Below, in pieces: positions 26,091 through 34,183 of a stretch of DNA of 64,000 nucleotides. The position numbers and the translations under genes are program-made. Each line of letters begins with the position of its first letter. The first letter of the stretch is position 1. The notes under the pieces were generated by a model. It saw only the letters and a list, made by a program, of their open reading frames with translations, did not search any database and had not been told where the DNA came from. Source of the DNA: Bacillus massiliigorillae (GTDB taxonomy: Bacteria; Bacillota; Bacilli; Bacillales; DSM-1321); assembly GCF_000380245.2 (NCBI RefSeq), contig NZ_HG428741.1:3324558-3388557 (forward strand). The letters run 5' to 3'.

Positions 26091-27002
26091 GTGCAGGAAA
26101 GTCGAAAATCAATTGGTTTACCATTATTTATTGCTATTGTAGCGATTTCATTTTCAGCCATTTTTGTAAAATGGTCTGAAGCTCCAGCATCGATTTCAAG
26201 TATGTACCGTATGTGGCTTTCTAGCCTACTCATGCTTCCTATTGTGTGGATGAAGCGAGCTGAATTCAGCAAAATAACCAAGAAAGATTGGCTTCTATTA
26301 TTATTTTCAGGATTCTTTTTAGCTCTACATTTCCTACTGTGGTTCGGTTCTCTCAAATTAACCACTGTCGCAAGTTCTACGATTATACTTGCACTTCAGC
26401 CGATTATTTCATTAGCAGGAGGTTATTTGTTCTTTAAGGAACGAACAACTTTTGCTTCAATGATGACGATGACTATAGCTATTATCGGAGCTATGATGAT
26501 TGGATGGGGAGATTTTGGATTAAGCAAAGATGCGATTCTTGGAGATATTCTATCCTTTCTAAGTGTCATTGCAGTTGTCGGTTATTTATTAATCGGTCAA
26601 AATACAGTTAAGAAAATATCTCATTGGATTTATAGCTTTACTGTCTTTACCTTTGCAGCCATCATATTATCACTTTATAATCTTATAGCTGGTGTTTCCT
26701 TTACTAGATACGAAGCGCGTGAATGGGGTATTTTCCTATTACTAGCCATCGTACCAACTGTTGCACATGTTATTAATAACTGGTTATTAAACTATGTAAA
26801 TGCTACAACTATATCCATGAGTATTTTGGGTGAGCCTGTCGGGGCTACTATTCTAGCGATTTTTTTATTAGGAGAACGACTTGTAGGGTGGCAAATTGTT
26901 GGAGGATTAATTGTACTAATAGGTGTTTTCCTCTTCTTAATGCAACAACGAAGTCGTGTGCCTTATCATGAAGGTTTAGATGAGGAAGTTAAGATAAATT
27001 AA
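26091..27002 (+). CDS. EamA/DMT-family transporter
   Basis: The 303-aa protein has ten predicted membrane spans and two EamA repeats: the first with FSAIFVKWSEAPA and ALQPIISLAGGYLFFKE, the second ending SILGEPVGATILAIFLLGE. Members export or import metabolites such as amino acids; no substrate can be assigned. The GTG at 26091 is used because AAAGGTG is spaced for it; a GTG at 26082 would overlap that site. It is followed by a family B hairpin. Confidence 0.88.
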   Translation: MQESRKSIGLPLFIAIVAISFSAIFVKWSEAPASISSMYRMWLSSLLMLPIVWMKRAEFSKITKKDWLLLLFSGFFLALHFLLWFGSLKLTTVASSTIILALQPIISLAGGYLFFKERTTFASMMTMTIAIIGAMMIGWGDFGLSKDAILGDILSFLSVIAVVGYLLIGQNTVKKISHWIYSFTVFTFAAIILSLYNLIAGVSFTRYEAREWGIFLLLAIVPTVAHVINNWLLNYVNATTISMSILGEPVGATILAIFLLGERLVGWQIVGGLIVLIGVFLFLMQQRSRVPYHEGLDEEVKIN

Positions 27003-27013
27003 TAAATTGAAAT

Positions 27014-27061
27014 GGGGCTGTCTGAAAAAGGAGTTTTAATCACTGTTCAGATAGCCCCTTT
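27014..27061 (+). terminator. Family B hairpin after the EamA gene
   Basis: GGGGCTGTCTGAAAAAG and the downstream CTGTTCAGATAGCCCC form an outer stem with perfect GGGGCT/AGCCCC ends, followed by TTTACACTTTTT. Confidence 0.75.
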
Positions 27062-27088
27062 ACACTTTTTGAACAACCTCATTTTCTG

Positions 27089-27208
27089 CTAAAGACTATT
27101 TTTTCTCCTTAATAAGCTACCAGAACATAAAAATACCGTTCCAATCCCTATTAAATGAGTAAAATCCAAACTATGCATTTGCCTTTCATCATACTGCTGT
27201 TTCAACAT
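27089..27208 (-). CDS. 39-aa peptide downstream of the broken XRE regulator
   Basis: The ATG at 27208 lies nine bases after GGGAGG, which is inside the last codons of the upstream regulator gene. The product (MLKQQYDERQMHSLDFTHLI, one short hydrophobic stretch, then SLLRRKNSL) is too short for a full membrane partner and may be the remnant of one. No family recognised. Confidence 0.45.
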   Translation of the reverse strand: MLKQQYDERQMHSLDFTHLIGIGTVFLCSGSLLRRKNSL

Positions 27209-27209
27209 T

Positions 27210-27410
27210 TTAATCATCCTCCCAGAAAAGTTGATCAAGCGTTCTATCTAGTACTTTTCATATGGCTATGCATAATTTTAAAGAAGGGTTATAATCTCCA
27301 CTTTCTATTGCATTCATCGTTTGCCTAGTCACACCAACCGCTTCAGCTAATGCCTTTTGCGACATATCCTTAGAAGCTCTGGCTGATTTAAGTTTTAAAT
27401 TTTTAGCCAT
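27210..27410 (-). pseudogene. Small XRE regulator interrupted by an in-frame TGA
   Basis: The frame codes for a 66-residue Cro/C1-type regulator: MAKNLKLKSARASKDMSQKA, LAEAVGVTRQTMNAIESG, YNPSLKLCIAI, then TGA at codon 51 (27258-27260), then KVLDRTLDQLFWEDD to a normal stop at 27210. Relatives commonly have Cys here (AICKVLD), one base change from TGA. Start, AAAGGTG site and operator-like palindrome are intact. The stop removes the last helix, so loss of function is likely, though a shortened 50-residue protein cannot be excluded. Confidence 0.8.
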
Positions 27411-27438
27411 ATGCTCACCTTTGTGTTTTTACCTTCAT

Positions 27439-27454
27439 TTTACATTAATGTAAA
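27439..27454. promoter_or_regulatory. 16-bp palindrome upstream of the small XRE gene
   Basis: TTTACATTAATGTAAA is a perfect palindrome 29 bp before the start codon. Small Firmicute XRE repressors often bind such TTACAT-type sites in their own promoters. Here it would be autoregulatory. Confidence 0.55.
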
Positions 27455-27500
27455 TTTCACTTCACATCAAATATATCTTACTTTTTAGAAAAAGCGTAAA

Positions 27501-27545
27501 AGGGCGTCCCAAAAGTGATTTTTAATCACTTTTCGAACACCTGTT
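27501..27545 (-). repeat. Family B hairpin downstream of the Rieske/FAD oxidoreductase
   Basis: CAAAAGTGATT and AATCACTTTTCG form the shared core stem, with outer GGGCGTCC/GAACACC pairing poorly. It sits right after the stop of the 27549-29069 gene in its direction of transcription, consistent with a terminator. Confidence 0.65.
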
Positions 27546-27548
27546 CCA

Positions 27549-29069
27549 TTAATCTAAATCTATTCGTCTCAACGGTTCAGTAGCTGGACCTTCCATCACT
27601 TCACCTTTATAAGAAAAACGAGAACCATGACAAGGACAATCCCAACTACGATCGCCACTATTCCACTTCACTTCACAGCCTATATGTGTACAAGTCGTAT
27701 CAACCAAATAAATCTGACCTTCTTCATCCTTATAACAACCAGCACGTTCACCATTTATCATCACTGCTGCACCTTCACTATTTGCTATATCTTCTATCGT
27801 TTTGTCAGGTGCTTCTAACTTCCCTTTTATTAACTGCTTAGCCACATCTGCATTTTGCACAATTACATTTTTAATAGAAGGATTTGCATCAAATCGAGAT
27901 GGCGTATACAAATCCACAAAATCATTTTGCTTATCCAAAATCAAATCTCGTATTACACGAGCAGCAGCTGTACCATTCGTCATTCCCCATTTCGCGTACC
28001 CTGTTGCAACGTAAATGTTCGGCTCATCCGCTGTAATATGTCCGACATACGGAATATCATCTAACGTTACTAAATCTTGAGCAGACCAACGATAACTGAT
28101 TTCTTCTATACCAAAATTATTCTTTGTGAATTCAACAAGCTTTTCATAATGGGACAATGTACTTTCTCCTTGCCCTGTTTTATGTGTCTCTCCACCAATT
28201 AACAACAAATTTTCTCCTTCATTCAAAGGCGTATAGCGAATTGAACGTGTAGGACTTTCTGCGTTTATGTACATACCACCAGCATAAGGCTTCGTACTCT
28301 TAGCCGCTACTACATAAGAACGTTCCGCATGCAACCTCGCAAAATATAGCCCTGGCCAATCATAAAAAGGATAATGCGTTGCCAATACAAGCTTATTCGC
28401 TTCGATTTGTCCCCCGTTCTTCAATATAACTTTAGGATGTTCATCGTTTTCAATATCAGCAACAGGTGTATTTTCTAAGAGAATACCTCCCCTACTTACA
28501 AAAGCTTCAACTAACTTATTTAAATATTTAACAGGATGAAACTGTGCTTGATTCTTCATCATAATACCTAGCTTAGCATCAATAGAAATCGGTAGTTCTT
28601 TCACTACGTCACCCGTAATGCCTAGCTTTTCATATGCTCTGTGCTCTAGCATAATCTTATCAAAATATTCATCCATATTTGTATATACATATGCATCCTG
28701 TCTACTGAAATCACAGGAAATTTCATGTTTCTGAATCGTATCAGCAATAAATTGAAGTGCTTCATTATTAGCCTTATAGTATAACGAAGCCTTTTCAATT
28801 CCTGATTGATTAATCATTTTGTCATATATCAATCCATGTTGAGCTGTAATCTTTGCAGTTGTGTGACCTGTTGTTCCATGAATAATTCGATCAGCATCAA
28901 TTAGAGCAACTTTCACACCTTCTTGAACTAACAGGTATGCTAATGTAATACCGGTAATGCCTGCTCCGACTATAACTGTTTCTATTTTTTGACTTTCAAT
29001 GGAATTGTCACTTTCTATTCTTTTTGCTGATTCAACCCAATATGATTCTGGATAGTTAGGTTCTTGCAT
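27549..29069 (-). CDS. yhfW: FAD-dependent oxidoreductase with C-terminal Rieske domain, YhfW-like
   Basis: This 506-aa fusion has an N-terminal DAO-type FAD domain (TVIVGAGITGITLAYLL, then ATGYAKWGMTNGTAAARVI near the C-terminal FAD contacts) and a Rieske [2Fe-2S] domain (about 420-506) with both ligand pairs, CTHIGC and CPCHGSRF. Architecture and length match B. subtilis YhfW, whose substrate is not established. CAGGAGG precedes the chosen ATG at 29069. Confidence 0.88.
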   Translation of the reverse strand: MQEPNYPESYWVESAKRIESDNSIESQKIETVIVGAGITGITLAYLLVQEGVKVALIDADRIIHGTTGHTTAKITAQHGLIYDKMINQSGIEKASLYYKANNEALQFIADTIQKHEISCDFSRQDAYVYTNMDEYFDKIMLEHRAYEKLGITGDVVKELPISIDAKLGIMMKNQAQFHPVKYLNKLVEAFVSRGGILLENTPVADIENDEHPKVILKNGGQIEANKLVLATHYPFYDWPGLYFARLHAERSYVVAAKSTKPYAGGMYINAESPTRSIRYTPLNEGENLLLIGGETHKTGQGESTLSHYEKLVEFTKNNFGIEEISYRWSAQDLVTLDDIPYVGHITADEPNIYVATGYAKWGMTNGTAAARVIRDLILDKQNDFVDLYTPSRFDANPSIKNVIVQNADVAKQLIKGKLEAPDKTIEDIANSEGAAVMINGERAGCYKDEEGQIYLVDTTCTHIGCEVKWNSGDRSWDCPCHGSRFSYKGEVMEGPATEPLRRIDLD

Positions 29070-29250
29070 ATATTTTTCCTCCTGGCATAGAAATGAATTC
29101 TTATAAACCAATCTGCCCAAAAACAGGAAAAATAATAGGTGTTTCTCTAACTAAATTATTTACATCGTGATACGAAATTCATTTCCATTAATAATTTAAT
29201 CTCAATTCCATACACTAACCCTACATGTATTTGATAGGAGTGTATGTATT

Positions 29251-30012
29251 ATGAAAAAAATATGGGCAATAGCCCTATTACTTATTGCTATTTATTCTAT
29301 ACAAAATCCTCACCCCACTTTTGCCAAAAGTAGAAATGAATATGAAAAAACCGGACATGTCATTTGGGAGGTCAATACGGATAAGAAAATCGTTGCTATT
29401 ACCTTTGACGATGGACCACATCCTGTTTTCACTCCACAAATTCTTGACCTATTGGCTAAATATGATGCAAAAGCAACTTTCTTTGTAGCTGGTAATAAGG
29501 TAAAACGATTTCCTGAAGTATTAAAACGCGAGGTTGCGGAAGGTCACGAAATAGCCAATCATACATACAATCATATTTATAGCCGAAATATTTCGGCGGA
29601 GAAATTAACAACAGAATTAGATGAAACGGATGCAATTATTCAACAAATTACTGGGCAAAAGCCTAAGCTTTATCGACCTGTTGGAGGACTTTTTAATGAA
29701 TTAATCGTTAATACTGCAGTAAAAAACAACAAGCTTGTCGTTCTATGGTCTTGGCATCAGGACCCAAAAGATTGGCGTAATACGGCTGCTAATCAGATTT
29801 CAAGAATCATTACGACAGGTGTACAACCTGGCAATATTATTTTGCTACATGATTGGCACGGTAATGATGACTCAAAAGTTTCGCAAACAGTTCTAGCATT
29901 GGATGATATTCTATCTCATCTATATAAAAATGGATACAAGTGTGTTACCGTATCTGAGTTACTATATCAATCCAATAAAACACTTCCTGACCAAGTTGAT
30001 CCTTTTAAGTAA
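29251..30012 (+). CDS. Secreted polysaccharide deacetylase (NodB family)
   Basis: The 253-aa protein has an N-terminal signal peptide (about 1-25, ending PTFAKS) and a NodB domain with TFDDGPHPVFT (motif 1, catalytic Asp and metal Asp), HEIANHTYNH (motif 2, metal His pair), YRPVGGLFN (motif 3), and ILLHDW (motif 5 His). These enzymes remove acetyl groups from peptidoglycan or other N-acetyl-glucosamine polymers outside the membrane. TAGGAG precedes the ATG. It is monocistronic. Confidence 0.9.
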   Translation: MKKIWAIALLLIAIYSIQNPHPTFAKSRNEYEKTGHVIWEVNTDKKIVAITFDDGPHPVFTPQILDLLAKYDAKATFFVAGNKVKRFPEVLKREVAEGHEIANHTYNHIYSRNISAEKLTTELDETDAIIQQITGQKPKLYRPVGGLFNELIVNTAVKNNKLVVLWSWHQDPKDWRNTAANQISRIITTGVQPGNIILLHDWHGNDDSKVSQTVLALDDILSHLYKNGYKCVTVSELLYQSNKTLPDQVDPFK

Positions 30013-30162
30013 GAAAAGCGCAAGCGCCTGTTTAGTGACGTATAGATTGGAGCACTTCGACTGAGATAAAGGAAACACGAAGAGGCAGTAGCCTTTTTCG
30101 TGTTGACTTATCGTAAAGAGATGGGCGAAATCTACTAGTCGCTGGGCGCTGGAGCTAGACAA
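30012..30162 (+). repeat. Family C dispersed repeat
   Basis: The element starts AAGAAAAGCGCAAGCGCC and ends GGGCGCTGGAGCTAGAC. Outer AGCGCC/GGCGCT arms enclose an AACACGAA/TTCGTGTT hairpin. Elements with these ends are common in Bacillaceae intergenic DNA. A shortened relative follows malX (11609-11662). Confidence 0.6.
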
Positions 30163-30224
30163 CACACAAAATTATATTCTTTCTTATCTTTTAACAAAAA
30201 TTACTGTGTCTTTTGAAATATATC

Positions 30225-30317
30225 ATGGCCATTTTAGCGATATATTTTATTGTTCACATGATTTTCTATATTACAGCTGTAAAAGTCTATTCATTCATTA
30301 GTAGGGAGCAAATGTAA
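30225..30317 (+). CDS. Possible 30-aa hydrophobic peptide
   Basis: An ATG at 30225 opens MAILAIYFIVHMIFYITAVK and ends with tandem stops (TAATAA) immediately before a perfect terminator. No ribosome-binding site is visible, so it may be the tail of a decayed gene or chance. The terminator shows that some + strand transcript ends here. Confidence 0.3.
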   Translation: MAILAIYFIVHMIFYITAVKVYSFISREQM

Positions 30318-30319
30318 TA

Positions 30320-30353
30320 ACCGCCACTGCATGATGCAGTGGCGGTTTTTTTA
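30320..30353 (+). terminator. Strong terminator without an obvious gene
   Basis: ACCGCCACTGCA and TGCAGTGGCGGT form a perfect 12-bp stem with a 3-base loop, followed by TTTTTT. The nearest firm + strand gene ends 300 bp upstream. Confidence 0.9.
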
Positions 30354-30836
30354 GTTATTATATTTTATTTTTTTATGAATGTTTATCTCTTCGGGAAAGA
30401 GTAAGATGTCCAATCTTTTGCACATTTTACTAGATTCTATGAGGGTTGAATTAATTTGGACATGATTCTATTCTTTATGTTCACTACCTACAATTCGTTC
30501 ATATTTTGATTCATATATTTGAAAGTGAACAATCATTTCTATAAACCAAGGAAATGCTATACAAGCAGCTAATTAGATTAACTAAATAAATATTCCAAAA
30601 TAACAAAAAACATACCCCTACCTATTAGATTTAGTAACGCTTTAGAGATTTTACTTTGCCTAGCTTGCTATTCCAAAACCTAGTTTCATTCCCAAAAATA
30701 TAATGTTTTATATTCTTTACAATATTTCAAAAATATTACGAGAAGCTAACAAATTATATCATAGTGGTGTAACCTCTTAAAAAATTCTCTTAAATAGTCT
30801 ACGATATAGTAGATTAATAACTTAGGAGGCGCATGC
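30354..30836. other. Intergenic stretch without recognisable genes
   Basis: About 480 bp of AT-rich DNA with stops in all frames. I see no repeat family member or hairpin of note. It must contain the promoter of the lytic transglycosylase gene. Confidence 0.6.
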
Positions 30837-31427
30837 ATGAATAAACATAGTAATAATATTTTGAAATTTTTAACAGTAGTTATTACATCATTAATCATCA
30901 CACTTATAATAGATACGAAATTCATACATAAAGCGGAAGCTGCTACAAACCCAGCAGCTGTGACAAATGTAGCAAACAATACTAAAACACCCGCTTGGTA
31001 TAGCAAATCGATTCCCCTTACATATAATGAACAAAAATACCTTTACGATTTATGCGTAATGAGAGGCTTAGACTACAAAGAAATGTTAGCCGTTATTAAA
31101 CATGAAAGTAGTTTTAATAAGAAAGCAATGAGCGGTAGTAACTACGGCTATTTTCAAATAAATAAAGTAAACCATGCTACATTAGCAAAAAAATTAAAAA
31201 CAAAGGTTGCCCCTTATGATCCATATGTAAACATGAACTGGGGAACTTATATGATGGCAGACTTAACAAATAAATATAAGAAAAAAGGCTTAAAAGGAAA
31301 TGCTTTAAGAGATGCTGTATTAAGCGCATATAATAAAGGCGAAGGTGGCTATGCCCGCACCGGAAAAGCTGTTTCTTACATAAAAAAACATAATGAATGC
31401 TTAGCATACGTAAGAGCTAGAGTATAG
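30837..31427 (+). CDS. Secreted lytic transglycosylase-like protein (SLT domain)
   Basis: The 196-aa protein has a signal peptide (about 1-35, ending KAEAA), a short linker, and a lysozyme-like SLT domain with catalytic Glu in IKHESSFNKKA, then GYFQINKVNH and the helical AVLSAYNKGEGGYA segment. It would cleave peptidoglycan glycan strands. AGGAGG precedes the ATG. A terminator follows at the stop codon. Confidence 0.85.
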   Translation: MNKHSNNILKFLTVVITSLIITLIIDTKFIHKAEAATNPAAVTNVANNTKTPAWYSKSIPLTYNEQKYLYDLCVMRGLDYKEMLAVIKHESSFNKKAMSGSNYGYFQINKVNHATLAKKLKTKVAPYDPYVNMNWGTYMMADLTNKYKKKGLKGNALRDAVLSAYNKGEGGYARTGKAVSYIKKHNECLAYVRARV

Positions 31428-31470
31428 AAAAAAGCGAGTGAAATATATATCATTTCACTCGCTTTTTTTA
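31428..31470 (+). terminator. Terminator after the lytic transglycosylase gene
   Basis: AAAAAGCGAGTGAAAT and ATTTCACTCGCTTTTT form a long stem, followed by further T residues; bidirectional. Confidence 0.85.
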
Positions 31471-31530
31471 TTCCGTTCAACTAATCATCGGCAGGAGAAG
31501 AACCCTCACCGATTAAAGTTTCACTTTATT
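31471..31530 (+). repeat. Family A repeat fragment at the tatC stop codon
   Basis: TTCCGTTCAACTAATCATCG ... CTCACCGATTAAAGTTTCAC keeps only the second hairpin and end of family A. Its terminal TTTCACTTTA supplies the TAA stop codon of tatC (31526-31528). Confidence 0.65.
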
Positions 31531-32281
31531 GTGCCTCTTCCATATCTTCATCTTCATCATTATAAGATTCTAATCTTTTCATACGTCTCTTATAGACATA
31601 CTTCGAAAGAGAAATACTGATTTCGTATAGCAATAGTAAAGGAATAGCAACTAATGTTTGTGAAATAAAATCTGGTGGTGATAATATAGTTGCTAAAACA
31701 ACTAATACAAAGTAAGCATATTTTCTTATCTTCGTTAATACATACGGATTAATAAATCCTATTGTTGTTAAGAACATCACAACAACAGGTAATTCAAAAA
31801 GAAATGCAATTGGTAATGTTAAATTCATAAGAAACTTGAAATACTTCTCTACAGTAAAACTAGTTTCAAATAATTCTCCACCTAACCCTACTATAAAATG
31901 AAGAACCGTAGGAAAAATGACAAAGTAGCCAAAACATAAACCAACTATAAATAAAATGAAGAAAGCTGGAATATATGATAATGTTTTTTTGACTTCAAAT
32001 GGCTTTAGTGCAGGTTTTACAAATAACCAAGCTTGCAGTGCCAGCACTGGAATTGTAATAGCTAACGCAATAACACCTGCTAGCATAAAATATACCCAAA
32101 TAATATCACTAGGCCCAAGAACGATTAACTTATAATCTAAGTCACGAACAAACCATTTATAAATTTCCTCTACATACATAAATCCGGCTATAAAAGAACC
32201 GACAAAAACAATAGCAGTTACAATTAAGCGATTTCTAAGTTCATCTAGGTGACCAATTAAGTTTTGTTGTTTATCTGCCAT
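31526..32281 (-). CDS. tatC: Sec-independent (Tat) translocase subunit TatC
   Basis: The 251-aa protein has six membrane spans and the TatC signatures: LIGHLDELRNRLI at the N-terminus, KPFEVKKTLSYIP in the middle and FLFELPVVVMFLT. TatC recognises twin-arginine signal peptides. It lies behind tatA1 and the first dms operon, whose catalytic subunit has such a signal. The acidic C-terminal tail (NDEDEDMEEAQ) ends in a stop codon provided by a family A repeat fragment. Confidence 0.95.
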   Translation of the reverse strand: MADKQQNLIGHLDELRNRLIVTAIVFVGSFIAGFMYVEEIYKWFVRDLDYKLIVLGPSDIIWVYFMLAGVIALAITIPVLALQAWLFVKPALKPFEVKKTLSYIPAFFILFIVGLCFGYFVIFPTVLHFIVGLGGELFETSFTVEKYFKFLMNLTLPIAFLFELPVVVMFLTTIGFINPYVLTKIRKYAYFVLVVLATILSPPDFISQTLVAIPLLLLYEISISLSKYVYKRRMKRLESYNDEDEDMEEAQ

Positions 32282-32315
32282 ACGCCACTCAAGCCTACCT
32301 TCTCTCTATAATTCT

Positions 32316-32350
32316 TTAAAAAAGGTGCAAGATGGGTTACATCTCACACC
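32316..32350 (-). terminator. Hairpin between tatA1 and tatC
   Basis: GGTGCAAGATG and CATCTCACACC form a near-perfect stem. With no strong T run it may only lower tatC expression relative to tatA1. Confidence 0.45.
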
Positions 32351-32356
32351 TCTATA

Positions 32357-32557
32357 TTATTTCGCTTCAGTTACTTTTTTCTTTTCGTCTTCTACATCTT
32401 CCATTACATCACTAGTTAAATCACGTGTTGATTTTTTAAACTCACGTAATGTTTGACCGAAAGCACGACCTACCTCAGGTAGCTTTTTTGGTCCGAATAT
32501 GATTAAAGCCAACACTAAGATTAAAATAAGGCCCGGGATTCCAATGTTTGAAAGCAT
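32357..32557 (-). CDS. tatA: Twin-arginine translocase TatA, copy 1
   Basis: The 66-aa protein has one membrane helix (about 5-20), the FGPKKLPEVGRAFGQTLREF hinge and amphipathic helix, and an acidic/basic tail. The ATG at 32557 is spaced correctly from AAAGGGTG. It forms the Tat pore with TatC, encoded next. A second copy at 38402 is identical over the first 56 residues. Confidence 0.95.
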   Translation of the reverse strand: MLSNIGIPGLILILVLALIIFGPKKLPEVGRAFGQTLREFKKSTRDLTSDVMEDVEDEKKKVTEAK

Positions 32558-32698
32558 ACATAACACCCTTTCTAATTTGACGAACTATATTACTATTCCA
32601 TTATAATATTTTAGTCCTATAATTGTAAACACAACATAGACATTCACATATATTTACAAAACATCCATTGCTATTTTATTTTTCTTTAAAATGCATTA

Positions 32699-32730
32699 AA
32701 TGCCGAGAATTCTCATGAATACTCGGCATT
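32699..32730 (-). terminator. Terminator of the first dms operon
   Basis: ATGCCGAG and CTCGGCAT form a perfect 8-bp stem after the dmsC1 stop codon, with an AT-rich flank. Confidence 0.65.
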
Positions 32731-32734
32731 ATTT

Positions 32735-33571
32735 TTACGAACCTAAAACATAAAATACATATCTATTCATACCTTCTGCTATAAGAATAGCTGCTAAGGC
32801 TACATAACCAACCGTGGCTATGGATTTTTTGTTTGTTGAAATAGCATAGAAGCCGAAAATAGCCATTCCAATGATTTCTATGATCCAGCGTACTATAATA
32901 ACAGATTGATAATCTGCTAAACTCGCAGATGCCATATTACCAGAAATCAAAACTACCTCTCCATTAAATGCTGCTAACAATGCTGCTCCCATAAGTTGAA
33001 CAGCAATACCTACAGCTGCTAGAGAAAAACCTATTTTAAATAATGTTTTTGTAACTTCTGCGTTTTTAATGAACGTTGCATTTAAACTTAACATTAAGAT
33101 TGCTCCCAATGTCAGAGTCGTTCCATAGAATGATAAAACTGTATTTGCGCTATCCCAACCATTTACATAAGTATTAGAATAAATTGCTGCCATACTATAA
33201 ACATCGACTAAACCAACAAGAGCTGTCACCAATAAAAACCAAGGATTGACTTTCTTTTGAATAAAGAATAATCCGATTGTTATTACAGCCAATCCTATAA
33301 AACAACCTGTAAATACAATTTCACGACTCATCCAAGAATGTCCAAATCCTAAGATTGCATTAAAAGCATGGCTAGGTTTTCCTAAGTGAGCAAAGGAGGC
33401 TCCTAATCCTATGAATGATAGAACAGCAATAACGATTAATGGAATTCTTAAAACATGAAATGTATCTACACCGTTTTTTTCTAAGCTTCTATGGAAGAAC
33501 CAAAGAACCACCATTCCTCCAATAGCCGCTTGCATACAAATCGTAAAAATCAACAATGGCCATTCGTGCAT
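32735..33571 (-). CDS. dmsC: DMSO reductase membrane anchor subunit DmsC, operon 1
   Basis: The 278-aa protein has about eight membrane spans and the DmsC pattern: MHEWPLLIFTICMQAAIGG at the N-terminus, HLGKPSHAFNAILGFGHSWM, and a final NRYVFYV. It anchors the A-B complex to the outer face of the membrane and oxidises menaquinol. It is last in torD1-dmsA1-dmsB1-dmsC1, 20 bp after dmsB1. Confidence 0.92.
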   Translation of the reverse strand: MHEWPLLIFTICMQAAIGGMVVLWFFHRSLEKNGVDTFHVLRIPLIVIAVLSFIGLGASFAHLGKPSHAFNAILGFGHSWMSREIVFTGCFIGLAVITIGLFFIQKKVNPWFLLVTALVGLVDVYSMAAIYSNTYVNGWDSANTVLSFYGTTLTLGAILMLSLNATFIKNAEVTKTLFKIGFSLAAVGIAVQLMGAALLAAFNGEVVLISGNMASASLADYQSVIIVRWIIEIIGMAIFGFYAISTNKKSIATVGYVALAAILIAEGMNRYVFYVLGS

Positions 33572-33591
33572 CTTAATCCCTCCTTAATATA

Positions 33592-34170
33592 TTATTTAGC
33601 TGCATCCTTATGAGGATTAATCACTAGATTTGGTTTTGTATATTTCGAGCTTGGTAATCCTTTAATATCAGCAGTATCACCATATTTCGCACGTAACTCA
33701 TCAATTGGTCCGAAATCAATAGCACGCATAATACAAGCAGCCACACACGCTGGCTTTTCACCTGCTTCTCTTAAATCTAGACATGTATCACATTTTGTCA
33801 TCATACCTAGTTCTTCATTATATTGCGGTGCACCATATGGACAATTCCATGTACAATATTTGCAGCCTACACATTTATCGTGATCGACAACAACAACACC
33901 ATCTTCTTTGCGTTTATGCATTGCACCAGTAGGACATCCACGTACACATCCTGGTTCATCACAATGATTACAAGAAATGGATATGTTAAATGCCGTAACG
34001 TTATTAATCCATGCTCCATCTTTGTCTTTAGTAAACTGCCCAGATTCATTTACATATACTCGTCGGAAATTAACCCCAACTGGATTATTATTTTTATCTT
34101 TACAAGCTACAACGCATGCGTTACAGCCATTACAACGAGCTTGATCTATATAAAAACCTAATTGAGCCAT
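33592..34170 (-). CDS. dmsB: DMSO reductase Fe-S subunit DmsB, operon 1
   Basis: The 192-aa protein has four [4Fe-4S] cysteine groups: ARCNGCNACVVACKDKNN, SCNHCDEPGCVRGCPTGA, DKCVGCKYCTWNCPYG, and CDTC...PACVAACIMRA. It passes electrons from DmsC to the molybdenum site of DmsA. It has no signal peptide and would be exported by piggy-back with DmsA. It lies 13 bp after dmsA1. Confidence 0.95.
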   Translation of the reverse strand: MAQLGFYIDQARCNGCNACVVACKDKNNNPVGVNFRRVYVNESGQFTKDKDGAWINNVTAFNISISCNHCDEPGCVRGCPTGAMHKRKEDGVVVVDHDKCVGCKYCTWNCPYGAPQYNEELGMMTKCDTCLDLREAGEKPACVAACIMRAIDFGPIDELRAKYGDTADIKGLPSSKYTKPNLVINPHKDAAK

Positions 34171-34183
34171 GTTTTATTCCTCC

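Noticed and set aside
27258..27260. TGA in the small XRE gene as a selenocysteine codon
   Set aside because: No SECIS-like hairpin is visible just downstream and regulators of this family are not selenoproteins; a nonsense mutation is simpler.
30746..31006. Minus-strand hydrophobic frame opposite the transglycosylase signal peptide
   Set aside because: Its hydrophobicity mirrors the signal-peptide codons on the other strand; no ribosome-binding site.
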